Shown piece after piece: positions 34,533 to 42,523 of a stretch of DNA of 64,000 nucleotides (position 1 is its first letter; every line of letters begins with the position of its first letter). The stretch comes from Oscillospiraceae bacterium (GTDB lineage: Bacteria; Bacillota; Clostridia; Oscillospirales; Ruminococcaceae), in assembly GCA_022787085.1 (NCBI GenBank), contig JALFVE010000049.1, forward strand, positions 55,037-119,036, written 5' to 3'. Under the pieces are notes generated by a model. That model saw only the letters and a list, made by a program, of their open reading frames with translations, was not told the origin of the DNA and made no database searches. Both the position numbers and the translations under genes were made by a program.

Positions 34533-34543
34533 GGTGATCTGAT

Positions 34544-35470
34544 TTGATTGAATTGTCGCCCTCCGTTATAATGAACGGCAGAGGAACGGCTGCCGCACTT
34601 GGAATTTTTGACGGCGTTCACCGCGGTCACAGGGCGGTCATTGGAAAGGCTGCGGAGGAGGCTGAAAAAAACGGTCTTTCCGCTGCAGTCTGCACCTTTA
34701 AAACAAGTTCGGTAAACACCAAGGGAAGCAGCTATCGCCCCATTTACAGCGATAAAACAAAGCTTGTTCTTCTTGAAAAAGAGGGAGCACATTATGTTTA
34801 CAGTCCCGATTTTTCCGAGGTTCGGGATATGAGCCCCGAGGAATTTGCGGTAAAGATCCTTCAAGGTGTTTTAAATGCACGCATCGTGGTTTGCGGCAGG
34901 GATTTCCGATTCGGAAAAAACGCCGCCTGTTCCGCAGAGGGTCTGAATGAGATATGTGACCGTCTGGGAATGAGGCTCTGCGTGGTTGACGATATTACCG
35001 AAAACGGAGTCAGGATATGCTCTGCTGATATCAGGCGATATATTGCAGATGGCGATATCAGGTCAGCAAATCTGCTCCTGGGGCATGATTATGCGGTTAC
35101 GGGTCAGGTTGTTCACGGCAATCATTTCGGTAGGCAGATGAATTTCCCTACCGCCAATCAGCGTATGCGGGGGGATTTTGTAATGCCGAGATTCGGTGTT
35201 TACGCCTCCTATGCGGAGCTTGACGGAAAAATATACAGGGGCATTACCAATATCGGAGTTAAGCCTACTGTGGAAAGCTCGGGTATTCCCTTGGCGGAGA
35301 CTCATTTTCCGGGATTTTCGGGGGAGCTTTACGGACGGGAGATAATTGTAAGGCTGGTTGAATTTATTCGCCCCGAGATTCATTTTGATAATACGGACAA
35401 GCTTAGAAAGCAAATTGACAGTGATGTTCGGAGCGTCATGTCGGCGGAATATGCCGTCAGAGCTCTTTAA
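34544..35470 (+). CDS. ribF: Bifunctional riboflavin kinase / FAD synthetase
   Basis: A 308-residue two-domain enzyme. The N-terminal FMN adenylyltransferase domain has GIFDGVHRGHRA near residue 21; the C-terminal riboflavin kinase domain has GNHFGRQMNFPTAN near 190 and the GITNIGVKPTV segment near 232. The start is a TTG at 34544, 6-7 bases after AGGTGAT; the first in-frame ATG comes a few codons later without a ribosome site. Confidence 0.95.
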   Translation: MIELSPSVIMNGRGTAAALGIFDGVHRGHRAVIGKAAEEAEKNGLSAAVCTFKTSSVNTKGSSYRPIYSDKTKLVLLEKEGAHYVYSPDFSEVRDMSPEEFAVKILQGVLNARIVVCGRDFRFGKNAACSAEGLNEICDRLGMRLCVVDDITENGVRICSADIRRYIADGDIRSANLLLGHDYAVTGQVVHGNHFGRQMNFPTANQRMRGDFVMPRFGVYASYAELDGKIYRGITNIGVKPTVESSGIPLAETHFPGFSGELYGREIIVRLVEFIRPEIHFDNTDKLRKQIDSDVRSVMSAEYAVRAL

Positions 35471-35498
35471 TAATTTTTTTTGAAAGGATATGCTTTAA

Positions 35499-36962
35499 AT
35501 GGACGTTTCAAAGAGAATACGCACCCGTTTTGCACCCAGCCCCACAGGCTTTATGCATATCGGAAATCTGCGTACCGCAATTTATACTTATATTATTGCA
35601 AGAAAATACGGCGGAGACTTCATTCTGAGAATTGAGGACACCGATCAGGAAAGATATGTTGAGGGTGCTGTCGAGAAAATCTACGATACCCTCAGAGTTT
35701 GTGGTCTTAACTGGGACGAGGGTCCTGATGTGGGAGGTCCTGTTGGTCCTTACATTCAGTCGGAGAGAATGTCTCTGTACAAGGAATATGCTTTAAAGCT
35801 TATTGAGTCCGGTCACGCATATTACTGCTTCTGCACCAAGGAGAGAATAGACGCTCTTCACAAGGCTCAGAAGGAGGCTAAGCTCTCTAATATGATGTAC
35901 GACCGTCATTGCAGAGATCTGCCTCAGGAGGAGGTCAAGAGACTTCTTGACGCAGGCACACCCTATGTTATAAGGCAGAAGATGCCTCTTGAGGGCAGCA
36001 CTACCTTCCATGATGTTCTTTACGGCGATGTTACTGTTGAGAATACTATCCTTGACGATCAGGTGCTTATCAAGGCTGACGGTATGCCCACATATAATTT
36101 TGCAAATGTTATTGACGATCATCTGATGGGAATAACCCATGTTGTTAGAGGAAACGAATATCTTTCCTCTGCGCCTAAATATAATCTGCTTTACGAGGCA
36201 TTCGGCTGGGAGGTTCCTCAGTATATCCATGTGGAGCATATTATGAGAGACGCTCATCACAAGCTTTCCAAGCGTGACGGCGATGCTTATTTCGGAGATT
36301 TCGTTGAAAAGGGATTTTATGTTCCTGCTATCATAAATTACATTGCTCTTCTGGGCTGGGCTCCCAAGGGCGAAAATGAGATCTTCTCCCTTTCCGAGCT
36401 GGTGGAGGAATTTGACATAAGCGGTCTGTCCAAGTCGCCTGCGGTTTTTGATATCGTTAAGATGAAGGCTATCAATGCTGAGCATCTGAGAAGGCTTCCC
36501 CACGACGAATTTAAGGCGCTGGCTCTCCCGTACATCCGTCAGACCTGCAAGCGTGAGGATATTGACATTGATGTCCTTATCAGGACTCTTCAGCCCCGAA
36601 CAGAGCTTTTCACCGATATTCCCGAAAAAGTGGATTTCATTGACGAAATGCCCGAGTACAGTGAGGAGCTTTACTTTAACAAAAAGATGAAAACCAATAC
36701 CGAGACGGGTCTTTCTGCTCTGAAAATGCTGCTTCCCGTTCTGGAGGGCGTTTCCGACTGGAATGAGGAGAATATTCATGCTGCTGCTTTTGCCGAGATC
36801 GAAAAGCAGGGCGTTAAGAACGGTTTTATGCTCTGGCCTCTCCGTGTGGCTCTTTCGGGCAAGGCGCTCACTCCCGGCGGCGGAATCGAGCTTGCGGCTG
36901 TTCTCGGAAAGAATGTCACTATTGACAGGGTAAAAGCTGCTATTGCTAAGCTGGAGAAATAA
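35499..36962 (+). CDS. gltX: Glutamyl-tRNA synthetase
   Basis: A 487-residue class I synthetase. The HIGH motif appears as FAPSPTGFMHIGN near residue 10, and the KMSKS equivalent as KLSKRDG near 260. It charges tRNA-Glu and, in many Clostridia, tRNA-Gln as well. It closes the translation cluster; the gap after it carries a long inverted repeat. Confidence 0.97.
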   Translation: MDVSKRIRTRFAPSPTGFMHIGNLRTAIYTYIIARKYGGDFILRIEDTDQERYVEGAVEKIYDTLRVCGLNWDEGPDVGGPVGPYIQSERMSLYKEYALKLIESGHAYYCFCTKERIDALHKAQKEAKLSNMMYDRHCRDLPQEEVKRLLDAGTPYVIRQKMPLEGSTTFHDVLYGDVTVENTILDDQVLIKADGMPTYNFANVIDDHLMGITHVVRGNEYLSSAPKYNLLYEAFGWEVPQYIHVEHIMRDAHHKLSKRDGDAYFGDFVEKGFYVPAIINYIALLGWAPKGENEIFSLSELVEEFDISGLSKSPAVFDIVKMKAINAEHLRRLPHDEFKALALPYIRQTCKREDIDIDVLIRTLQPRTELFTDIPEKVDFIDEMPEYSEELYFNKKMKTNTETGLSALKMLLPVLEGVSDWNEENIHAAAFAEIEKQGVKNGFMLWPLRVALSGKALTPGGGIELAAVLGKNVTIDRVKAAIAKLEK

Positions 36963-36975
36963 TTTGTGATCTTAT

Positions 36976-37037
36976 TGATAATACAGCGTGTTGGGACGGA
37001 GTTTTTCTCATTTTTCACCGATTACGCTGTATTATCA
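36976..37037. repeat. 14-bp perfect inverted repeat after gltX
   Basis: TGATAATACAGCGT at 36976-36989 and ACGCTGTATTATCA at 37024-37037 are exact inverse complements separated by 34 bp. There is no T-run after the right arm, so it is not a standard terminator, although the loop contains GTTTTTCTCATTTTT. It could be a structured 3' end, an operator pair, or a small mobile-element relic. Confidence 0.7.
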
Positions 37038-37054
37038 CATGATTTTCACATGAT
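37035..37054. repeat. Tandem direct repeat TCACATGAT
   Basis: Two exact copies of TCACATGAT at 37035-37043 and 37046-37054, separated by 2 bp and therefore 11 bp apart, about one helical turn. The first overlaps the end of the inverted repeat. They lie about 50 bp before the ABC transporter gene and could be a regulator-binding pair. Confidence 0.55.
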
Positions 37055-37106
37055 CTCAGTAAAATATTTATACTACTGATGATTTTTCAAGAGGTGACTG
37101 TTTAAA

Positions 37107-38195
37107 ATGATAGAGGTCAAAAACCTTACAAAGCATTACGGGACTAAAAAGGCTGTGGATAACATCTCCTTTACCGTAAATGACGGCGAGATATTGGGTT
37201 TTCTCGGTCCCAACGGTGCGGGAAAATCCACTACTATGAATATTCTGACAGGATATATCTCCTCAACCGACGGCGAGGTGCTTATTAACGGCATTGATAT
37301 TCTTGATAATCCTACAGCGGCTAAGAAGGAGATAGGCTATCTTCCTGAGATACCTCCTCTTTATCCCGATATGTCCGTTAAGGAATATCTGAATTTCGTT
37401 TATGACCTGAAAAAGTGCAAAATACCCCGTGAGGCTCACATTGAAGACGTTTGCAAGCTTGTGAAGATAACCGATGTTTACGGCAGGCTTATCAAGCATC
37501 TGTCAAAGGGCTACAGGCAGCGTGTGGGCATGGCTCAGGCTCTTATCGGTAATCCCAAGATTCTTATTCTGGACGAGCCTACCGTTGGTCTTGACCCCAA
37601 GCAGATCCTTGATATCAGAAATCTTATCAAGCGTCTGGGTAAAAAGCATACTGTAATTCTGTCCTCCCATATCCTTTCGGAGATTCAGGCTGTATGCGAC
37701 AGGATCGTTATTATAAACAAGGGTTCAATCGTTGCCGATGATACTACGGAAAATCTTACAAGGGCTGTTTCCGATGATCTGAGATACACCGCAAGAATAG
37801 ACGGTCCCAGAGAAGAGGTCATCAAGCTTATCAAGGGTATCAAGGGCGTTGAGGACGTTACTGCCGAGATGGAAAGAGAGCCCGGCATTTTCGATTATGA
37901 GATCGAGGTGCAGGAGAAATCCGACATCAGGCGTGATCTTTTCAAACGCCTTGCTGAGCGCAACTGGTATATGCTGGGTCTTAAATCCAACGAGATGACA
38001 CTTGAGGATATCTTCCTGAAGATCACCATGGGAAGTGATATCAAGGTGGGCGCTAAGCCTGTTGATGAAAACACTCAGAGAGAGCTTATGGACCAGGTTT
38101 CCGGAGCTGTGCTTGCGGCGGATGCTGTAAGTCAGTCAAAAATATCAGGCGAGGAGCCTGAGCCTGAAAGTGAAAGCGATGGAGGGGACGAATAA
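37107..38195 (+). CDS. ABC transporter ATP-binding protein (GldA-like)
   Basis: A 362-residue ATPase with Walker A GPNGAGKST near residue 34, signature LSKGYRQR near 133 and Walker B ILILDEPTVGLDP near 152. The C-terminal half, about 220-310, is an extension typical of GldA/NatA-like exporters, ending in an acidic tail (GEEPEPESESDGGDE). It forms a unit with the next three genes (overlap of 1 bp with the permease). The substrate is unknown. Confidence 0.9.
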   Translation: MIEVKNLTKHYGTKKAVDNISFTVNDGEILGFLGPNGAGKSTTMNILTGYISSTDGEVLINGIDILDNPTAAKKEIGYLPEIPPLYPDMSVKEYLNFVYDLKKCKIPREAHIEDVCKLVKITDVYGRLIKHLSKGYRQRVGMAQALIGNPKILILDEPTVGLDPKQILDIRNLIKRLGKKHTVILSSHILSEIQAVCDRIVIINKGSIVADDTTENLTRAVSDDLRYTARIDGPREEVIKLIKGIKGVEDVTAEMEREPGIFDYEIEVQEKSDIRRDLFKRLAERNWYMLGLKSNEMTLEDIFLKITMGSDIKVGAKPVDENTQRELMDQVSGAVLAADAVSQSKISGEEPEPESESDGGDE

Positions 38196-38902
38196 TGGGC
38201 GCAATTTACAAAAGAGAGATGAAGGCATTTTTCACATCTCCCATAGCATACATTTATCTGGCGATCTTTTATCTTATAAGTGCATTTTATTTTGTGGGAA
38301 ATAATATCATGGGTGCTACCACCGATATGTCCTACGCCTTTCTCGGCATTTTTATGATAATTATGCTGTTTATTCCGCTCCTTACCATGAGGCTTATGTC
38401 CGACGAGAAAAAGCAGAAAACCGATCAGGGGCTGCTTACGGCGCCTGTTAACTTAGCAGAGATAGTTTTGGGTAAATTCTTCGCTGCCACTACGGTTTTC
38501 CTTGTGGGAATGGCAATTTACATTCCTTATGTGCTGGTGCTTAACAGCCTTGCGGGTCATCTTCCATGGGCGACTATTATCGGTCATTTTCTGGGTCTTC
38601 TCCTTGTTGGTGCGTCTTTTGTTTCAATCGGTCTGTTTGTTTCCTCACTCACTGAGATTCAGATCGTTGCAGCGATTATCAGCCTGCTTATCAACTTCCT
38701 GCTTTATATGATTGACGTTTTCGCTTCGAGAGTGACCTTTGCTCCCCTTAAAGCGGTAATGGTCTCGGTAGGCTTTTACAACAGATATACCGAGTTTACT
38801 CAGGGTATTCTTAACGTTACCAGCGTTGTATTTTTCGTCAGCGTTATATTTATTTTCAATTTCCTTACGGTAAGGGTGCTTGAGCGCCGCCGCTGGAGCT
38901 AA
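38195..38902 (+). CDS. ABC transporter permease (GldF-like)
   Basis: A 235-residue protein with about six transmembrane segments, starting YKREMKAFFTSPIAYIYLAIF, the usual start of GldF/ABC-2 permeases. The stop-start overlap with the ATPase (TAATG) implies coupled translation. Confidence 0.9.
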   Translation: MGAIYKREMKAFFTSPIAYIYLAIFYLISAFYFVGNNIMGATTDMSYAFLGIFMIIMLFIPLLTMRLMSDEKKQKTDQGLLTAPVNLAEIVLGKFFAATTVFLVGMAIYIPYVLVLNSLAGHLPWATIIGHFLGLLLVGASFVSIGLFVSSLTEIQIVAAIISLLINFLLYMIDVFASRVTFAPLKAVMVSVGFYNRYTEFTQGILNVTSVVFFVSVIFIFNFLTVRVLERRRWS

Positions 38903-38930
38903 GTTTTTTTATCTGAAAGGAATGAATCAA

Positions 38931-40499
38931 ATGTCTAAAAATAAAAATGAAGCTGAGATTAGTTCTGCCGAAGTCTCTGCGGAGAGCACTGCGGAAAAGA
39001 AAAAAAGCAGCTTTAACAAAAGAAAGCTGAAATACGGCTCCATTGCTGCTGCTATTACAATTATCGTTGTGGCTATCGTGGTGCTTGTGAATGTCATTGT
39101 CAACATGGCTTCAAACAAGGTGAATATGTCCATCGACCTTACCGCAAACGGCAATTTTGAGATATCCCAGCAGACTATCGACTATCTTGACACTCTGAAT
39201 CAGCCTGTGAATATCGTTTGCCTCTCAGACGAGCTTACCTTCCAGACTGCAACATATATTTATTACAAGCAGGCATATGAGGTGCTGAAAAAATATTCCA
39301 TTTACAGCGATCTGGTTAATCTTACCTTTGTGGATATGATTGCAGACCCCACCTATGCCGAGCGGTACAAGGAGTCCTACAAGGGCGAGATAAATCAGTA
39401 CAGCATTATTGTGGAAAATGAGGCTAACGGACGTATAAAGGTTTTTGGTATTCAGGATCTTTACAATACCGAATCTCAGTTTGATTACAGCAGCTTTTCA
39501 TATACGGAAGTTCCTGTTTCCTCAAAGGCTGAGCAGGAGATAACATCCGCAATTATGTACGTTACCGATCCCGATCCCATCAAGGCGGTTGTTTTCAAGA
39601 GCGAGACCTCCGGAACCTCCTATGACAACGTTTATAATCTCCTTTCCTCCAACGGCTATGAGGTCAGCGAGATAAATCCTCTTGCGGAAACTATTCCCGA
39701 GGATACGGATATTGTTGTTATCAATGCGCCTCTCAATGACTATGACTCCGCTGTTATTGATATGCTTTATGCATTCCTTGACAACGATGGCAAGCTTGGC
39801 AAAAACCTTATTTACTTTGCCGATTACAGCCAGAAAACTACTGGAAATATGGACACATTCCTTGAGGAATGGGGTATCCGTGTGGAGAACGGGATCGTTG
39901 CGGACAGCGATATGAACAATCTCCAGAGTCAGAATCTTTATATTATCCGTGACTATATCACCGAAAATGATTATTCCACTAACCTTGCCAATTCATCACT
40001 TCCCGTGATCGATTTCCAGTCAAGACCTCTTACTCTCCTCTTTGAAAACAAGGACACAAGAAGCACTGTTCCTCTGCTCCAGACTAAGGATACTGCATTT
40101 ATTATGACCGATGAGGTTCAGCAGGCAATCAAAAACGGAGATAGCTCGGGAATAAATTACGGTGTTCAGACAACCATGGCTCTCGGAAGAAAGTATATTT
40201 TCGACGAGGAAAACAATATGGTTTTCAGCAATGTTCTTGTTATCGGTTCCTCCGAGACCCTTGATGAAAGCTTTACCTCTACCACCTATTTCAACAACGG
40301 CGATTATTTCATTTCCGTTGTGAACACTATGGCAGGAAAGAACAGCGGTATTTCTATCGTCGCAAAGGATCTGGGCTCTGACAGCTTCGATATTGACAGC
40401 GGTACTGCAAATAAGTATTTTACTCTGTTCATCATTATCATTCCGGTTGCTGTTGTTATTATCGGAATCGTGGTTTTCATCAGAAGGAGAAGCAAGTAA
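38931..40499 (+). CDS. GldG-type extracytoplasmic ABC component
   Basis: A 522-residue protein with a charged cytoplasmic N-terminus, one transmembrane helix (about 37-60; IAAAITIIVVAIVVLVNVIVN), a large external GldG-like domain, and a final helix (VAVVIIGIVVFIRRRSK). Start is set at 38931, ten bases after GAAAGGA; nearer ATGs are too close to it. The domain contains features of the ABC-type uncharacterised (GldG) family. In gliding Bacteroidetes, GldAFG is linked to motility, but here no gliding genes are seen. Confidence 0.85.
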   Translation: MSKNKNEAEISSAEVSAESTAEKKKSSFNKRKLKYGSIAAAITIIVVAIVVLVNVIVNMASNKVNMSIDLTANGNFEISQQTIDYLDTLNQPVNIVCLSDELTFQTATYIYYKQAYEVLKKYSIYSDLVNLTFVDMIADPTYAERYKESYKGEINQYSIIVENEANGRIKVFGIQDLYNTESQFDYSSFSYTEVPVSSKAEQEITSAIMYVTDPDPIKAVVFKSETSGTSYDNVYNLLSSNGYEVSEINPLAETIPEDTDIVVINAPLNDYDSAVIDMLYAFLDNDGKLGKNLIYFADYSQKTTGNMDTFLEEWGIRVENGIVADSDMNNLQSQNLYIIRDYITENDYSTNLANSSLPVIDFQSRPLTLLFENKDTRSTVPLLQTKDTAFIMTDEVQQAIKNGDSSGINYGVQTTMALGRKYIFDEENNMVFSNVLVIGSSETLDESFTSTTYFNNGDYFISVVNTMAGKNSGISIVAKDLGSDSFDIDSGTANKYFTLFIIIIPVAVVIIGIVVFIRRRSK

Positions 40500-41963
40500 A
40501 TGAAGTCCAATGTTAAGCTTTTGATAATCGGCGCAGCGGTTCTTGTTGTTCTTGCAGCCGCTGTTATCCTGCTGAATGTCATGGGAGATTCGGAGGAATC
40601 CTCTGAAACTGTTGAGGAGACAACTACCGCTTCCAAAACTCTTTCAAGGCTCCTATATGACAAGGATCCCGCTCAGATCGACAATATCCATGTGTCAAAC
40701 GAGTCGGGAGAGTATGACATTGTAAAATATGACGACAGCTCCTGGTTTGTGAAGGATTTTATAGGTCTGCCTCACAGTGCTGTGGCTGTGAATAGCATTT
40801 GCTCAAGCGCTGCGACGCTCACATCTCAGCAGGTAGCTTCGGAAAATGCGGAGGATCTGTCTGTTTACGGTCTTGACAAGCCTCGTGCTGATGTTACAGT
40901 AACCTTCGGCGGCGGCTCTGATGTCAAAGAACTGCTTATCGGCAATGAGTCTCCTTCAGATGGACTTTGCTATGCTTCCTTTAAGGGGGAAAATACCGTT
41001 TATGCGGTGGATACCTCTGATGTTGAGGTGTTTCTGAATGACAGGTTTTATTTCCTTGCCAAGACGGTTTACACCCCAAGGCAGGCTCAGGACGAAAATG
41101 ACACCACCGATTACACAAAGATCACAAGTCTTTCCATTTCCAGAAAGAATATTGATTACGATATCGTTCTTGAATATGATGTTCGTCAGGACGATGAAAA
41201 TGCCGTTTACGGCAATTCCTCAAGCCATGTTATGACAAGCCCTGTTTGTCTTGATCTCAATCCCGATAATTCCTACGATCTGATAAACAGCGTTTTCAAT
41301 CTGACTGCCACAGAGATAGCAGTTGCGGCTCCCACAGACGAGATCATCGCTCAATATGGTCTGGCAGATCCCTTCTGCGAGGTAAGCTTTGATATTACGG
41401 GCGGAGATTTCTATCTGATAATCGGAAACGAGTACACTGATGAAAACGGTGTTCCCAAGGGAAGATTCTGCATGGCTGACGGTATTGACATTATTTATAT
41501 GTTCGATTACAGCATTCTTCCTTGGGCGACTGTCATGCCTCTGGATATTACCATGTCAATGATCACAAGCACTTATATTTACACCATTAACTCTCTTGAG
41601 ATCGAGGCCGGCGGCAAGGATGCGATTTTCGAGCTTAGCGGCGGCAGCGATGAATTCAAGGTGGAATGTGAGGGTATTGATGACGTTTCCGAGGGTATAT
41701 TCAAGGACTATTATCAGTTTATCCTCCGTGCGCCTGCCGAGGAGCTTTACCTTGAGGACTGCTCCGACCCTGCGGATATTACACTGACGATCATTCATGA
41801 AAACGGTGTTGATAAGCTGGAATTTATAAATTCAACAGACAGAAAATCCATTATACGTCTTAACGGCAGGACCAGCTTCAGATGCAGGACCGCTTATGTG
41901 AACAGGCTTATTGAAAACACTGAGCATCTTCTGAATGGCGAAAATATTGTTACCACTTGGTAA
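40500..41963 (+). CDS. DUF4340 domain protein partner of the GldG-type transporter
   Basis: A 487-residue protein with an N-terminal transmembrane helix (LLIIGAAVLVVLAAAVILLNV) and an external region rich in beta strands, with DUF4340-like patterns repeated around 80-190 and 265-345. It begins at the base after the GldG stop. Proteins of this type regularly follow GldG-like genes outside gliding bacteria, where their role is unknown. Confidence 0.8.
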   Translation: MKSNVKLLIIGAAVLVVLAAAVILLNVMGDSEESSETVEETTTASKTLSRLLYDKDPAQIDNIHVSNESGEYDIVKYDDSSWFVKDFIGLPHSAVAVNSICSSAATLTSQQVASENAEDLSVYGLDKPRADVTVTFGGGSDVKELLIGNESPSDGLCYASFKGENTVYAVDTSDVEVFLNDRFYFLAKTVYTPRQAQDENDTTDYTKITSLSISRKNIDYDIVLEYDVRQDDENAVYGNSSSHVMTSPVCLDLNPDNSYDLINSVFNLTATEIAVAAPTDEIIAQYGLADPFCEVSFDITGGDFYLIIGNEYTDENGVPKGRFCMADGIDIIYMFDYSILPWATVMPLDITMSMITSTYIYTINSLEIEAGGKDAIFELSGGSDEFKVECEGIDDVSEGIFKDYYQFILRAPAEELYLEDCSDPADITLTIIHENGVDKLEFINSTDRKSIIRLNGRTSFRCRTAYVNRLIENTEHLLNGENIVTTW

Positions 41964-42061
41964 GCTTTATGACATTTTCCGCATTTTCGAGATGGTATAA
42001 TTGAATTATTCGGTTGGCAAAATCTTTTTTAATAAAAATTATGAAAATGTTAAAAAACTAC

Positions 42062-42090
42062 TTGATTTTTAGATATTTTTGTGATATAAT
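42062..42090 (+). promoter_or_regulatory. Promoter of the 96-residue protein gene
   Basis: TTGATT at 42062-42067, 17-bp spacer, TATAAT at 42085-42090 with TGn upstream. Confidence 0.8.
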
Positions 42091-42139
42091 GATTTCAAGA
42101 AGATTTGCAGATCAGACTATGATATAAGGAGGAGCAGCT

Positions 42140-42430
42140 ATGAGTGACACAGCAGAAGCAAAAAAGACAGATTTCTTTACTTACAAGGGTTATCCGCTGG
42201 TAAGAAAAGGGGATCAGATATATTACGGCAATATGTACGACACCTATGTTATTATGATGCAGATCATGGAAAAGACCAAGGTCGGCGATCTTGATGTTGC
42301 CAGCAAGGTGAAGATCTACAAAATGGCTACCGATGAAAAACTGAATCCCGTTGAGGCTATTATCAAGCAGAGCGAAAAGAGCAGCCTTTATGAGGCTCTC
42401 GATATTGCTTATGCATGGCTTTCAAGGTAA
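42140..42430 (+). CDS. Conserved-looking 96-residue protein of unknown function
   Basis: I do not recognise this family. The protein is soluble, with a strand-rich start (FFTYKGYPLVRKGDQIYYGN) and a helical second half that resembles a small regulatory or adaptor fold. It has its own consensus promoter and AAGGAGGAG ribosome site, so it is likely highly expressed. It follows the Gld-type transporter but as a separate transcription unit, and a strong hairpin follows it. Confidence 0.75.
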   Translation: MSDTAEAKKTDFFTYKGYPLVRKGDQIYYGNMYDTYVIMMQIMEKTKVGDLDVASKVKIYKMATDEKLNPVEAIIKQSEKSSLYEALDIAYAWLSR

Positions 42431-42443
42431 TTAAACTGCTTTT

Positions 42444-42474
42444 GGCACCCTTTGATCATCCATCAAAGGGTGCC
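42444..42474. terminator. Strong hairpin after the 96-residue protein gene
   Basis: GGCACCCTTTGAT (42444-42456) and ATCAAAGGGTGCC (42462-42474) form a perfect 13-bp stem with a 5-nt loop. No T-run follows on either strand, so termination would be atypical; it may protect the transcript end. Confidence 0.55.
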
Positions 42475-42486
42475 ATGTTGTATCAT

Positions 42487-42519
42487 GAAAAAATCCCGCT
42501 GTCGTAATGGCAGCGGGAT
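42487..42519 (-). terminator. Terminator of the GH44 gene
   Basis: On the minus strand ATCCCGCTG/CAGCGGGAT (42493-42501 with 42511-42519) is followed by TTTTTTC. It is placed right after the GH44 stop codon. Confidence 0.85.
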
Positions 42520-42523
42520 AATA

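Noticed and set aside
35793-36779. A 328-codon minus-strand ORF opposite gltX
   Set aside because: Shadow of the synthetase coding frame.
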